Assembly: GCA_018334735.1 (NCBI GenBank)
Contig: JAGXLK010000237.1
Coordinates: 1 to 5,255 of the forward strand
DNA from: Planctomycetota bacterium
GTDB taxonomy: Bacteria > Planctomycetota > Brocadiia > SM23-32
Length of the DNA: 5,255 nucleotides
Direction: 5' to 3'
The notes under the pieces are model-generated. The model was not told where the DNA came from. It did no database searches and worked only from the letters and a program-made list of their open reading frames with translations. Positions 1 to 5,171 of the stretch are shown piece by piece; position 1 is the stretch's first letter, and the number at the start of each line of letters is the position of its first letter. A program made the translations under genes and the position numbers.

Positions 1-126
1 AAGCGAGGTATCGGGATTTTCCTCCGCCTGCCACTGGAAGCGGAGGTCAAAGAGCTCTTTTTGCAGGCGCCCCAATTCATTTTGGAGTTCTTCGCGATCC
101 ATTCCTCGCAATTCGCTGGCTCTCAT
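1..126 (-). CDS. rpmC: 50S ribosomal protein L29 (uL29), N-terminal part, cut by window edge
   Basis: L29 is a small two-helix protein of the large subunit that sits near the exit-tunnel mouth beside L23. The visible 42 residues begin [10 protein letters not shown] and continue with ELQNELGRLQKELFDLRFQ, which is the family pattern: a short N-terminal helix, then a helix ending in the signature LFDLRFQ. The usual length is about 60-75 residues, so roughly the last third lies outside the window. The ATG at 126-124 overlaps the rplP stop as ATGA, and a GGAG at 139-136 sits 9 bases upstream, so the start is well supported. It follows rplP as in the standard S10 operon, and translational coupling to rplP is likely from the overlap. 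Confidence 0.95.
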   Translation of the reverse strand, partial: MRASELRGMDREELQNELGRLQKELFDLRFQWQAEENPDTSL

Positions 127-542
127 ACTTTGAATCTCCGTTCAAGCATTTTTGTTCGAACCGGCATGCGATGAGCGGCGCGGGCAAAGGCTTCCCTGAT
201 CAATTCTTCGGGAATCCCGCCCAGTTCGTAAATAATGGTCCCGGGCTTGACCTCAGCAACCCAGTCAACAGGTTCTCCTTTTCCTGTTCCCATTCGCGTC
301 TCAGCCGGCGTCGCCGTTACGCTTTTGTGCGGGAAAATGCGTATTGTCAGTTTGCCTTCGTCTCTGAGGTAATGTCCCATAGCCACACGACCCGCTTCGA
401 TCTGATGAGAGCTTATTCTTCCCGCATCGAGGGCTTGTAGGCCGAAGTCGCCGAAATTAACACGGTTGCCACGGGTGGCTTTCCCTTTAGTTCGCCCGCG
501 TTGAAACTTCCGGTACTTCACTCTTTTCGGCATTTTAGCCAT
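123..542 (-). CDS. rplP: 50S ribosomal protein L16 (uL16)
   Basis: L16 binds the central protuberance base and the A-site side of the 50S subunit and helps position tRNA acceptor arms. The 139-residue product matches the family along its length: MPKRVKYRK near the N-terminus, [19 protein letters not shown] at about 20-38, [11 protein letters not shown] at 79-89, and a C-terminal [17 protein letters not shown] helix. Arg83 aligns with the arginine hydroxylated in E. coli L16 (Arg81). Two small departures are visible: MGTGKG replaces the usual MGKGKG, and LTIRIF replaces the common IWIRIF or IWIRVF. I chose the ATG at 542 because GGAGG at 556-552 is 9 bases away. Met4 (533) starts the core motif and begins just after the rpsC stop, so it remains an alternative. 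The gene overlaps rpsC by 8 bases and rpmC by 4. Confidence 0.97.
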   Translation of the reverse strand: MAKMPKRVKYRKFQRGRTKGKATRGNRVNFGDFGLQALDAGRISSHQIEAGRVAMGHYLRDEGKLTIRIFPHKSVTATPAETRMGTGKGEPVDWVAEVKPGTIIYELGGIPEELIREAFARAAHRMPVRTKMLERRFKV

Positions 543-1197
543 TTTCCTGCTCCTCCGGCATTTTTTGTCCGGGCGTCAGCCGGCCAGTATTGATCCAAAC
601 TTTTACTCCAATACTTCCATATTTAGTACTTGCTTCTGTGAACCCGTAGTCTATTTTGGCAATGAGTGTGTGCAGAGGCAGGCTGCCGCGGATTTCGTGG
701 ACGCTCCGGGCTATTTCAGAACCGCCCAGACGACCCGAAATTTCGATCCGGGCTCCTTCGGCGCCTGCTTCCATCGTAACATCGGCCGTTTGCTTCAGTG
801 TGCGGCGGAACGAAGAACGCCGTTCAAGTTGCTGAGCAACCTCTTCGGCCACCAGCTGAGCATTTAGTTCAGGTTGAGAGACCTCCTGGACGCTGATTTC
901 TACGGTCCCCGAAGTTAAATCCTGAAGGTCGCCTTTCAATCGCTCAACTTCGACTCCCTTACGACCGATAAGCAAACCCGGACGTGCACAGTGGACGATC
1001 AAATTAATTTCGTCCCGGGTCCTTTCGATTTCAATCTTTGATATACCGGCGTAATAATAATCCTTTTTGATTAACCGGCGAATTCTTTCGTCTTCCACCA
1101 GATAATCGCCAAATTTCTCCTTTTCAGCATACCAACGTGACTTCCAGTTCTCGGTGATACCAAGACGTAGACTGGTTGGTCGAAGTTTTTGCCCCAT
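535..1197 (-). CDS. rpsC: 30S ribosomal protein S3 (uS3)
   Basis: S3 lies in the 30S head at the mRNA entry tunnel. The 220-residue protein starts MGQKLRPTSLRLGI and has an N-terminal domain followed by a KH-type RNA-binding domain with the loop GRKG at 78-81. The C-terminal domain carries SGRLGG at 154-159 and IGVKVWIN at 196-203. Arg131, Arg132 and Lys135 in FRRTLK correspond in position to the E. coli residues implicated in mRNA unwinding by the ribosome. The block RSVHEIRGSLPLHTL differs from the usual ART-E-W pattern but keeps PLHTL. Length is within the family range. The ATG at 1197 has GGAGGA at 1206-1201, only about 3-4 bases from the start, a short but usable spacing. There is an 11-base gap after rplV, and the end overlaps rplP. 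The IERTRDE and RSSFRRT style recalls Planctomycetes-type S3. Confidence 0.98.
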   Translation of the reverse strand: MGQKLRPTSLRLGITENWKSRWYAEKEKFGDYLVEDERIRRLIKKDYYYAGISKIEIERTRDEINLIVHCARPGLLIGRKGVEVERLKGDLQDLTSGTVEISVQEVSQPELNAQLVAEEVAQQLERRSSFRRTLKQTADVTMEAGAEGARIEISGRLGGSEIARSVHEIRGSLPLHTLIAKIDYGFTEASTKYGSIGVKVWINTGRLTPGQKMPEEQENG

Positions 1198-1208
1198 AAT
1201 TCCTCCAA

Positions 1209-1544
1209 TTAAGTTCCGTCGTCAAGAACGATATTAATATGACTTGTTCGATGCCGTTCCGGCGTTGCGCGGCCACGAGCGCGGGGGCGCCATCGGCGCT
1301 GGGTCGGCCCTTTATTGACGCGTGCTTCTTTTACAAAAAGGTTTTCCATCTCAGCTTCCAAACTTTCGTCTGCATTGGAGATAGCTGATCGAAGCACTTT
1401 ATCAACCATGCTGGATGCTCGTTTGTTGGTGTTGCGCAGAATGAGCAGGGCGTCATCGATATGTTTGCCGCGAATAAGGTCCACAACTTCCTGGACTTTT
1501 CGCGGTGCCATCTTTGCGTAACGGTATTTTGCTGTGAATTCCAT
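1209..1544 (-). CDS. rplV: 50S ribosomal protein L22 (uL22)
   Basis: L22 lines the polypeptide exit tunnel together with L4. The 111-residue product begins MEFTAKYRYAKMAPRK, the family N-terminus. It contains VVDLIRGK (20-27), KRASSMVDKVLRSAISNA (41-58) and the tunnel-reaching beta-hairpin VNKGPTQRRWRPRARGRA at 76-93, and ends in TSHINIVL. The frame stays open upstream to an ATG at 1646, which would add 34 residues and overlap rpsS by 71 bases. I reject that start because the family begins at the MEF motif and because GGAG at 1555-1552 lies 7 bases before the ATG at 1544. The gap to rpsS is 31 bases and to rpsC 11 bases. The upstream extension is discussed as a finding because it encodes a strongly basic stretch. 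Confidence 0.97.
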   Translation of the reverse strand: MEFTAKYRYAKMAPRKVQEVVDLIRGKHIDDALLILRNTNKRASSMVDKVLRSAISNADESLEAEMENLFVKEARVNKGPTQRRWRPRARGRATPERHRTSHINIVLDDGT

Positions 1545-1551
1545 TTTTTTG

Positions 1552-1555
1552 CTCC
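1552..1555 (-). promoter_or_regulatory. Ribosome-binding site deciding the rplV start
   Basis: GGAG on the minus strand is separated from the ATG at 1544-1542 by seven bases (C followed by six A). It supports starting L22 at MEFTAKY instead of at the ATG at 1646, which lies inside rpsS. Confidence 0.8.
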
Positions 1556-1575
1556 GGCAAAGGGACGCTACAACG

Positions 1576-1887
1576 TCATCCAAACGTTGGGCCCTCAGTC
1601 TCTCCGGTCTCTTCTTCCTCTTCGCGAACCCGGGTGCCGTGTCCACGGAACCTCCGGGTCAGAGAAAACTCCCCCAACTTGTGGCCCACCATGTCTTCGG
1701 TGACCGATACTTTTTTAAAATCGCGTCCATTATGCACCAAAAACGTATGCCCGACGAAGTCAGGAATGATGGTGCATGAGCGAGCCCAGGTGCGAATGGG
1801 CTCGTGGCTCATTTCTTCTTTTTGCTTCATGACTTTTTTGAGCACGTTGTCGTCCACATACGGGCCTTTTTTGAGTGATCGGCTCAC
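1576..1887 (-). CDS. rpsS: 30S ribosomal protein S19 (uS19), GTG start, acidic C-terminal tail
   Basis: S19 sits in the 30S head with S13 and contacts the A-site finger of 23S rRNA. The 103-residue product has [18 protein letters not shown] at the N-terminus, [18 protein letters not shown] (32-49), VHNGRDF (51-57) and [13 protein letters not shown] (62-74), all family landmarks. Initiation is at a GTG (1887-1885). An AGGAGG at 1905-1900 lies 12 bases upstream, inside the last codons of rplB, which is rather long spacing. No closer ATG exists and the protein N-terminus fits the family exactly. After TRRFRGHG (77-84) the tail is [16 protein letters not shown], about ten residues longer than usual and acidic, where S19 tails are normally short and basic. 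The core identification is certain; the true C-terminus deserves checking. Confidence 0.96.
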   Translation of the reverse strand: MSRSLKKGPYVDDNVLKKVMKQKEEMSHEPIRTWARSCTIIPDFVGHTFLVHNGRDFKKVSVTEDMVGHKLGEFSLTRRFRGHGTRVREEEEETGETEGPTFG

Positions 1888-1893
1888 GGTATG

Positions 1894-2721
1894 TTATTTC
1901 CTCCTTTTGACAATTAAGCGATCACTGTGTTTTCGTGATTTTCTTGTTTTTCCGCCTTTAGCGAGAACACCGGTGGGGGAGCAGGGATGACGTCCTCCGT
2001 TGCTCCTGCCTTCGCCACCTCCCAGAGGGTGGGCAACGGGGTTCATTGCTTTACCCCGCACTTTTGGTCGGCGGCCGAGCCAACGACTGCGCCCGGCTTT
2101 GCCCAATTTTACGGCTTCGTGTTCGATGTTGCTGAGACGTCCGATAGTCGCTCGGCATTTGCCAAGTACGCGGCGAACTTCTCCACTGGGCAAGATGAGA
2201 TGTACGTAACGACCTTCCCGGGCGCTGACTTGTGCGGATGATCCTGCACTGCGCACGATTTTGCCGCCGCCTCCAGGCAATAATTCGATATTGTGAACAG
2301 ATAACCCAAGGGGGATGTTCTTGAGGTTCATGCAGTTACCAACCCGCGGTTCCGTTCGCTCATCATTGAAAAGAGTTTGGCCGACTTTCAGTCCGGCGGG
2401 CGCGAGAATATAACGTCGTTCACCGTCTTCATATTCGATGAGGGCAATTCGTGCGCTTCGATTGGGGTCATACTGTATGGATAGGACTTTGGCACCCACA
2501 CCATCTTTGTCCCGTCGGCGGAAATCGATTAGACGGTACCGACGTTTATGGCCACCACCGCGTCTGCGCACTGTCATGCGCCCATTGCTGTTGCGGCCGC
2601 CCGTCTTTTTTATGGGGCGAAGCAAAGATTTTTCGGGTTCAGTTTCCGTTATCTCCGAAAAATCGGCGCTTGTCATATTGCGGCGGCCGTTTGTTGTCGG
2701 TTTGTATGGTTTATTTGCCAT
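1894..2721 (-). CDS. rplB: 50S ribosomal protein L2 (uL2)
   Basis: L2 is a primary 23S rRNA binder needed for subunit joining and peptidyl-transferase activity. The 275-residue length is typical. Landmarks are [20 protein letters not shown] at about 38-57, [12 protein letters not shown] (58-69), an OB-fold region with [14 protein letters not shown] (95-108), the SH3-like region [13 protein letters not shown] (171-183), and the C-terminal [15 protein letters not shown] (225-239) with GGRHPCSP after it. His231 corresponds to the E. coli His229 discussed for catalysis and is kept. The neighbours are Ala230 and Leu233 where many bacteria have Asp and His (DHPHGG). The ATG at 2721 has GGAG 7 bases upstream (2732-2729). 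The gene lies 29 bases after rplW and 6 bases before rpsS, whose Shine-Dalgarno is inside its last codons. Confidence 0.98.
   Translation of the reverse strand: MANKPYKPTTNGRRNMTSADFSEITETEPEKSLLRPIKKTGGRNSNGRMTVRRRGGGHKRRYRLIDFRRRDKDGVGAKVLSIQYDPNRSARIALIEYEDGERRYILAPAGLKVGQTLFNDERTEPRVGNCMNLKNIPLGLSVHNIELLPGGGGKIVRSAGSSAQVSAREGRYVHLILPSGEVRRVLGKCRATIGRLSNIEHEAVKLGKAGRSRWLGRRPKVRGKAMNPVAHPLGGGEGRSNGGRHPCSPTGVLAKGGKTRKSRKHSDRLIVKRRK
1900..1905 (-). promoter_or_regulatory. Shine-Dalgarno of rpsS inside the rplB 3' end
   Basis: AGGAGG at 1905-1900 is a full-strength Shine-Dalgarno and at the same time encodes the Arg-Arg of the L2 C-terminus (KRRK). It stands 12 bases before the GTG start of rpsS, longer than the 5-9 bases of most genes here. 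Confidence 0.7.
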
Positions 2722-2750
2722 AATCGTGCTCCGTGGATTTCAAAAATGTA

Positions 2751-3035
2751 TCAATAGCCAATATCGATTGTGTCACCGGGTCGAATCTTGACAATAGCCT
2801 TTTTTCTGTCGGGTGTTTTTCCCCGCATCCACCCCCTGCGTCGGGATTTGCCGGGAATCTTGAGCGTATTTACTGAGACGACTTTGACATCAGGGAAAAG
2901 GTGTTCAACCGCCCGATGGATTTGTTTTTTGCTGGCTCTTTGATCAACTTCAAAATGGTACTGATTGTTTGTACGGATGTCCTCTACACTTTTTTCTGTG
3001 TGAAGGGGGCCTTTGATGATTTCATGCATATCCAT
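2751..3035 (-). CDS. rplW: 50S ribosomal protein L23 (uL23)
   Basis: L23 is at the exit-tunnel mouth and is the docking site for trigger factor and SRP. The 94-residue product shows IIKGPLHTEKS at 6-16, where Glu14 corresponds to the conserved trigger-factor contact (Glu18 in E. coli). It continues with YHFEVDQRASKKQI (26-39), AVEHLFPDVKVVSVNTL (42-58), the flexible basic loop PGKSRRRGWMRGKTPDRKKA (61-80) and a final beta strand AIVKIRPGDTIDI. The ATG at 3035 is preceded by GGAG at 3045-3042 with 6 bases between. That site runs into the rplD stop (GGAGTGA), so rplW translation is probably coupled to rplD. Met3 is a less likely start because its spacing would be 12 bases. Confidence 0.97.
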   Translation of the reverse strand: MDMHEIIKGPLHTEKSVEDIRTNNQYHFEVDQRASKKQIHRAVEHLFPDVKVVSVNTLKIPGKSRRRGWMRGKTPDRKKAIVKIRPGDTIDIGY

Positions 3036-3038
3036 GGA

Positions 3039-3707
3039 TCACTCCGTATCTGCAGCGGCGGTTTCTGAATCTTCCACACGCGTTTTTGCGATGTTATCAA
3101 TTGCTTCCCGCCAGGCTTCACGTGTGAAAATAACTTTTTGCGGCCGAATAACTTCGTAGGAATTGAGTTCTCGCGCGACGCGCATTGATGAGCCGGGAAT
3201 ATTCCTTGTGCATCGCCACAGGATTTCATTATGTTCGGAGAGAACGACAAGGAACGTCCTTTCAACCCCAAGATTTTCCAGAATGCTGGCCATTTCGCGT
3301 GTTTTGGGCTCGGGGAGTTCAAGTTGATCCACCACAATGATTTCATCGGAAAGGGCTTTACCCAGTATGGCAGCGGCAAGAGCCTTACGCCGCATTTTTT
3401 TGTTCAGCTTTTTGGAGTAATCCCTTGGTTGCGGCCCAAAAGTGGTTGCGCCACCCACCCAGAGAGGACTCGAGCGAGTCCCTGCGCGGGCGCGCCCCGT
3501 GCCTTTCTGAGGCCAGGGTTTGCGACCTGAATGTGCGTCTTCTCCCCGGGTTTTTGTTTTGGCTGTTCCAACACGATGATTGCTTTCATACGTCAGAACT
3601 GCCTGCCTGAGCAGATCCTGCCGTACTTTTCCTCCGAGGGCGGCTTCTTCTATTTGCAGCTCTTCCAGCATTTCACCGGCCGTATTTTTGACGGGAATGT
3701 TTATCAT
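3039..3707 (-). CDS. rplD: 50S ribosomal protein L4 (uL4)
   Basis: L4 is an early-assembly 23S rRNA binder whose extended loop lines the exit tunnel opposite L22. In E. coli it also represses its own operon. The 222-residue protein has QAVLTYESNHRVGTAKTKTR (35-54), the tunnel loop KPWPQKGTGRARAG (63-76) followed by SSPLWVGG, the KKLNKKMRRKALAAA segment (99-113) and a C-terminal domain with RNIPGSSMRVARELNSYEV (168-186). Lys68 aligns with E. coli Lys63, a macrolide-resistance position, and is unchanged; the preceding Trp-Pro-Gln has Pro where Arg is common. The last dozen residues are an acidic tail. The ATG at 3707 is preceded by a diffuse site (GAGGCGGA, 3722-3715), weaker than those of its neighbours. 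It is 37 bases from rplC and 3 bases from rplW. Confidence 0.97.
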   Translation of the reverse strand: MINIPVKNTAGEMLEELQIEEAALGGKVRQDLLRQAVLTYESNHRVGTAKTKTRGEDAHSGRKPWPQKGTGRARAGTRSSPLWVGGATTFGPQPRDYSKKLNKKMRRKALAAAILGKALSDEIIVVDQLELPEPKTREMASILENLGVERTFLVVLSEHNEILWRCTRNIPGSSMRVARELNSYEVIRPQKVIFTREAWREAIDNIAKTRVEDSETAAADTE

Positions 3708-3744
3708 TATTTCATCCGCCTCGTGAGTTACAATTTCGAAAAAA

Positions 3745-4380
3745 TCAATCTTCCGTTTCTAAGACTTTGCTCACCATTACATAATTGCCTTTACTCCCGG
3801 GGACGCTTCCTTTAACGAGGAGCAGGTTTTGCTCGGGGTCTATTTTGACCACTTCGAGATTGCGCATGGTTACCCGTTCGTTTCCCATTTGGCCGGCCAT
3901 GCGACGCCCTTTAATGACGCGTCCGGGATCCGTGCCGGGTCCGATAGAACCGGCGTGACGGACAGCTTTACCGCCGTGGGACCCGCGACCGCCACTGAAT
4001 CCGTGTCGGCGCACGACACCGGCAAAACCGCGGCCTTTGCTCGTACCCACGACATCGACCAGCTTGGTGTCGCCAAAAATCTCGACAGTCAACGCTTGTC
4101 CGAGTTCTAATTCGATGTCGGCCTCAGTTTCGACGTCTCGTAAAACTTTTTTTGGACTCACTCCCGCTTTGTCGAAATGCCCGAGTAATGCGTTGGATGT
4201 GTTTTTCCTTTTTTTCTCGTCGAATCCGATTTGAATGTCAGGTGGGAGTTCGTCGGCTTTTTTCTTAATTTGAACAATAGGGCAGGGACCGACCCGCAGA
4301 ACGGTAACGGGCAACAGGGTTCCCTCCTCATCGAAAACCTGCGTCATACCGATTTTTTTGCCGATTAATGTTTTAACCAT
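3745..4380 (-). CDS. rplC: 50S ribosomal protein L3 (uL3)
   Basis: L3 starts 50S assembly and its central loop reaches the peptidyl-transferase centre. The 211-residue product begins MVKTLIGKKIGMTQVF, the classic N-terminus. It contains VDVVGTSKGRGFAGVVRRHGF (108-128), GSHGGKAVRHAGSIG (133-147), RRMAGQMGNERVT (159-171) and NLLLVKGSVPG (185-195). The frame stays open to an ATG at 4437, which would add 19 residues unlike the family; the start at 4380 is chosen from homology and from GGAG at 4394-4391, 10 bases upstream. The E. coli glutamine methylated by PrmB (Gln150) is replaced by Thr150 in SIGPGTDPG, so that modification cannot occur here at that position. A 318-base spacer separates it from rpsJ, far longer than any other gap in the operon. 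Confidence 0.97.
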   Translation of the reverse strand: MVKTLIGKKIGMTQVFDEEGTLLPVTVLRVGPCPIVQIKKKADELPPDIQIGFDEKKRKNTSNALLGHFDKAGVSPKKVLRDVETEADIELELGQALTVEIFGDTKLVDVVGTSKGRGFAGVVRRHGFSGGRGSHGGKAVRHAGSIGPGTDPGRVIKGRRMAGQMGNERVTMRNLEVVKIDPEQNLLLVKGSVPGSKGNYVMVSKVLETED

Positions 4381-4390
4381 TTTTTTGAAA

Positions 4391-4394
4391 CTCC
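4391..4394 (-). promoter_or_regulatory. Ribosome-binding site deciding the rplC start
   Basis: GGAG on the minus strand sits 10 bases before the ATG at 4380-4378. Together with the MVKTLIGKKIGM motif it selects this start over the ATG at 4437, which has no convincing site in front of it. Confidence 0.7.
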
Positions 4395-4646
4395 GCTTCA
4401 AGTCCGGCAGATCGACACACAAAAACGTTTTTATCACGGGATAATGCTCACCTCAACCGAACAAAAATGCCGGCAGGTGTTGCAAAACGGACACATTGAA
4501 TCATGTGCCCCGGAGGTGGTGTTAGAGACTGCCGTCTACTGCCGCTTAAGGCCCGGTAGCTGGGACATGCTTTTGACGGAAATAACTTCTCCAGTGACAA
4601 CATCCCTAATTTTTATGCCGGGTGCGGCGCTTTGAAGAACGACGTT

Positions 4647-4665
4647 CGATCTTTGTTCTTGATCG
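4647..4665 (-). repeat. Second hairpin after rpsJ (CGATC/GATCG)
   Basis: The minus strand reads CGATC, nine bases, then GATCG, a 5-bp stem. It begins at the base immediately after the larger hairpin at 4666-4693, so the two stems could stack end to end. It is not followed by a run of T. Confidence 0.5.
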
Positions 4666-4693
4666 GGGACCCAAACGGCCCCCTTCGGGTCCC
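4666..4693 (-). repeat. Strong inverted repeat directly after rpsJ
   Basis: On the minus strand GGGACCC (4693-4687) and GGGTCCC (4672-4666) are exact reverse complements. The stem can be extended inward by one G-U and two A-U pairs, giving 10 pairs around an 8-base G-rich loop. It starts 5 bases after the rpsJ stop. No T-tract follows, so it does not look like a factor-independent terminator. A role in mRNA stability, processing, or protein-mediated control of the downstream genes is possible. Confidence 0.65.
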
Positions 4694-4698
4694 GCCGG

Positions 4699-5004
4699 CT
4701 AAACTTTGATCTTTATTTCAACGCCGGCCGGTATCTTCAAGTTATTCAAGGCATCCACAGTAGGGATCGTCGGTTCGATGATGTCAATCAACCGCTTGTG
4801 CGTACGTATTTCAAATTGTTCCCGCGAACGCTTGTCAACATGGGGGCTGCGCAAAACAGTGTAGCGTTCAATATGAGTTGGCAAAGGCACCGGGCCACTG
4901 ACTTTGGCTCCGGTCCGCGTTGCCGCGTCAATTATATGTTTTACCGACCGGTCCAGAATCCGGTGATCGTAGGCTTCCATTCTGATACGGATGCGTTCTT
5001 GCAT
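4699..5004 (-). CDS. rpsJ: 30S ribosomal protein S10 (uS10, NusE)
   Basis: S10 is a 30S head protein and, as NusE, a partner of NusB and NusG in transcription antitermination and transcription-translation coupling. The 101-residue product has the full family pattern: [15 protein letters not shown] (4-18), [12 protein letters not shown] (32-43), the signature [19 protein letters not shown] (53-71) and a C-terminal [13 protein letters not shown]. The length is normal, so the TAG at 4701-4699 is the expected end. The ATG at 5004 is the only plausible start, because an in-frame TAA lies two codons upstream. It has no GGAG-type site before it (the sequence is a T-run, then AAGTA), unlike every other gene here. 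It is the first gene of the transcription unit, downstream of a near-consensus promoter. Confidence 0.98.
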   Translation of the reverse strand: MQERIRIRMEAYDHRILDRSVKHIIDAATRTGAKVSGPVPLPTHIERYTVLRSPHVDKRSREQFEIRTHKRLIDIIEPTIPTVDALNNLKIPAGVEIKIKV

Positions 5005-5054
5005 TACTTAAAAAAGGATCAAAAAAAGGGTAGAGGGGCTGAATGGCGCACAAA
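5005..5054 (-). promoter_or_regulatory. rpsJ 5' leader, short, pyrimidine-rich, no Shine-Dalgarno
   Basis: From the predicted transcription start near 5050-5055 to the rpsJ ATG there are about 50 bases. They are dominated by pyrimidine runs (CCCCTCTACCC, then T7, then T6). No GGAG or AGGA precedes the start, and I see no stable hairpin. It is much shorter than the E. coli S10 leader that carries the L4 control structure, so that mechanism is not evident here. A/U-rich, SD-independent initiation aided by S1 is one reading; this is inference. Confidence 0.5.
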
Positions 5055-5060
5055 AATACA

Positions 5061-5088
5061 ATTCTAACAGATTCCGCGAAGATGTCAA
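5061..5088 (-). promoter_or_regulatory. Main promoter of the S10 operon (sigma70-type)
   Basis: The minus strand carries a perfect -35 box TTGACA (5088-5083), a 16-base spacer, and the -10 box TAGAAT (5066-5061), one mismatch from consensus. The TG at 5068-5067 is directly next to the TAGAAT hexamer when read as TGT-TAGAAT, close to an extended -10 arrangement. It points at rpsJ, with transcription starting about 50 bases before the ATG. This is the strongest promoter-like sequence I find in the window. Confidence 0.8.
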
Positions 5089-5121
5089 GCGGGATCCAGA
5101 AAATTCAAGGGAAAAGACGAG

Positions 5122-5151
5122 AAAATACCAGTTTGCCTGGGCCACCCTCAA
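5122..5151 (-). promoter_or_regulatory. Possible second, upstream promoter
   Basis: TTGAGG (5151-5146), an 18-base spacer and TATTTT (5127-5122) match the sigma70 consensus at four of six positions each, and TGG precedes the -10 as in extended -10 promoters. It is weaker than the site at 5061-5088 and lies 34 bases upstream of it. Tandem promoters are common for ribosomal operons, but chance cannot be excluded. Confidence 0.3.
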
Positions 5152-5171
5152 AGGGCGAACGAAGGCTCCGA

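Larger units (their letters stand above)
4381..4698 (-). other. Long rpsJ-rplC spacer (318 bases) without a supported gene
   Basis: On the minus strand this spacer opens with two abutting hairpins directly after the rpsJ stop (annotated separately). It then holds a stretch that is open in one frame but has no ATG, GTG or TTG at its beginning. Near its end is a 20-codon ATG frame (4496-4434) with Cys at positions 2, 5, 8 and 12. A CACCT/AGGTG pair (4479-4475 with 4453-4449) could fold around a 21-base loop, and a perfect 12-base palindrome, AAAAACGTTTTT, lies at 4432-4421. I see no T-tract terminator and no good promoter. A 63-codon frame on the plus strand (4444-4635) resembles nothing I recognise and has only a weak GGG before its ATG. 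The likely role is post-transcriptional control or mRNA processing between S10 and L3; this is inference. Confidence 0.6.

Noticed and set aside
1545..1646. Longer L22 starting at the ATG at 1646, adding 34 residues
   Set aside because: The family begins at MEFTAKYRYAKMAPRK, a good GGAG precedes the ATG at 1544, and the extension would overlap rpsS by 71 bases.
2438..2791. Plus-strand frame of 117 codons over rplB, and similar long antisense frames over rplC, rplD and rpsC
   Set aside because: They are shadows of strongly conserved minus-strand ribosomal genes, with no family resemblance or start signals of their own.
2984..3379. Minus-strand frame of 131 codons overlapping rplD
   Set aside because: It covers the conserved L4 C-terminal coding region in another frame and has atypical composition, so it is an overlap artefact.
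4381..4437. Longer L3 starting at the ATG at 4437, adding 19 residues
   Set aside because: The MVKTLIGKKIGM start matches the family and has its own GGAG; the extra residues do not resemble L3.
4430..4456. Internal promoter for rplC (TTGAGG with GATAAA)
   Set aside because: The spacing is only about 15 bases and both boxes are poor matches, so it cannot be distinguished from chance.
4444..4635. Plus-strand 63-codon frame in the rpsJ-rplC spacer
   Set aside because: No recognisable motif, only a weak GGG before the ATG, no promoter seen, and it runs antisense to a highly expressed operon.
5143..5157. CGCCCT-TTG-AGGGTG stem as a terminator upstream of the operon
   Set aside because: Only six pairs including a G-U, a 3-base loop and no T-run on either strand; it also overlaps the possible upstream -35 box.
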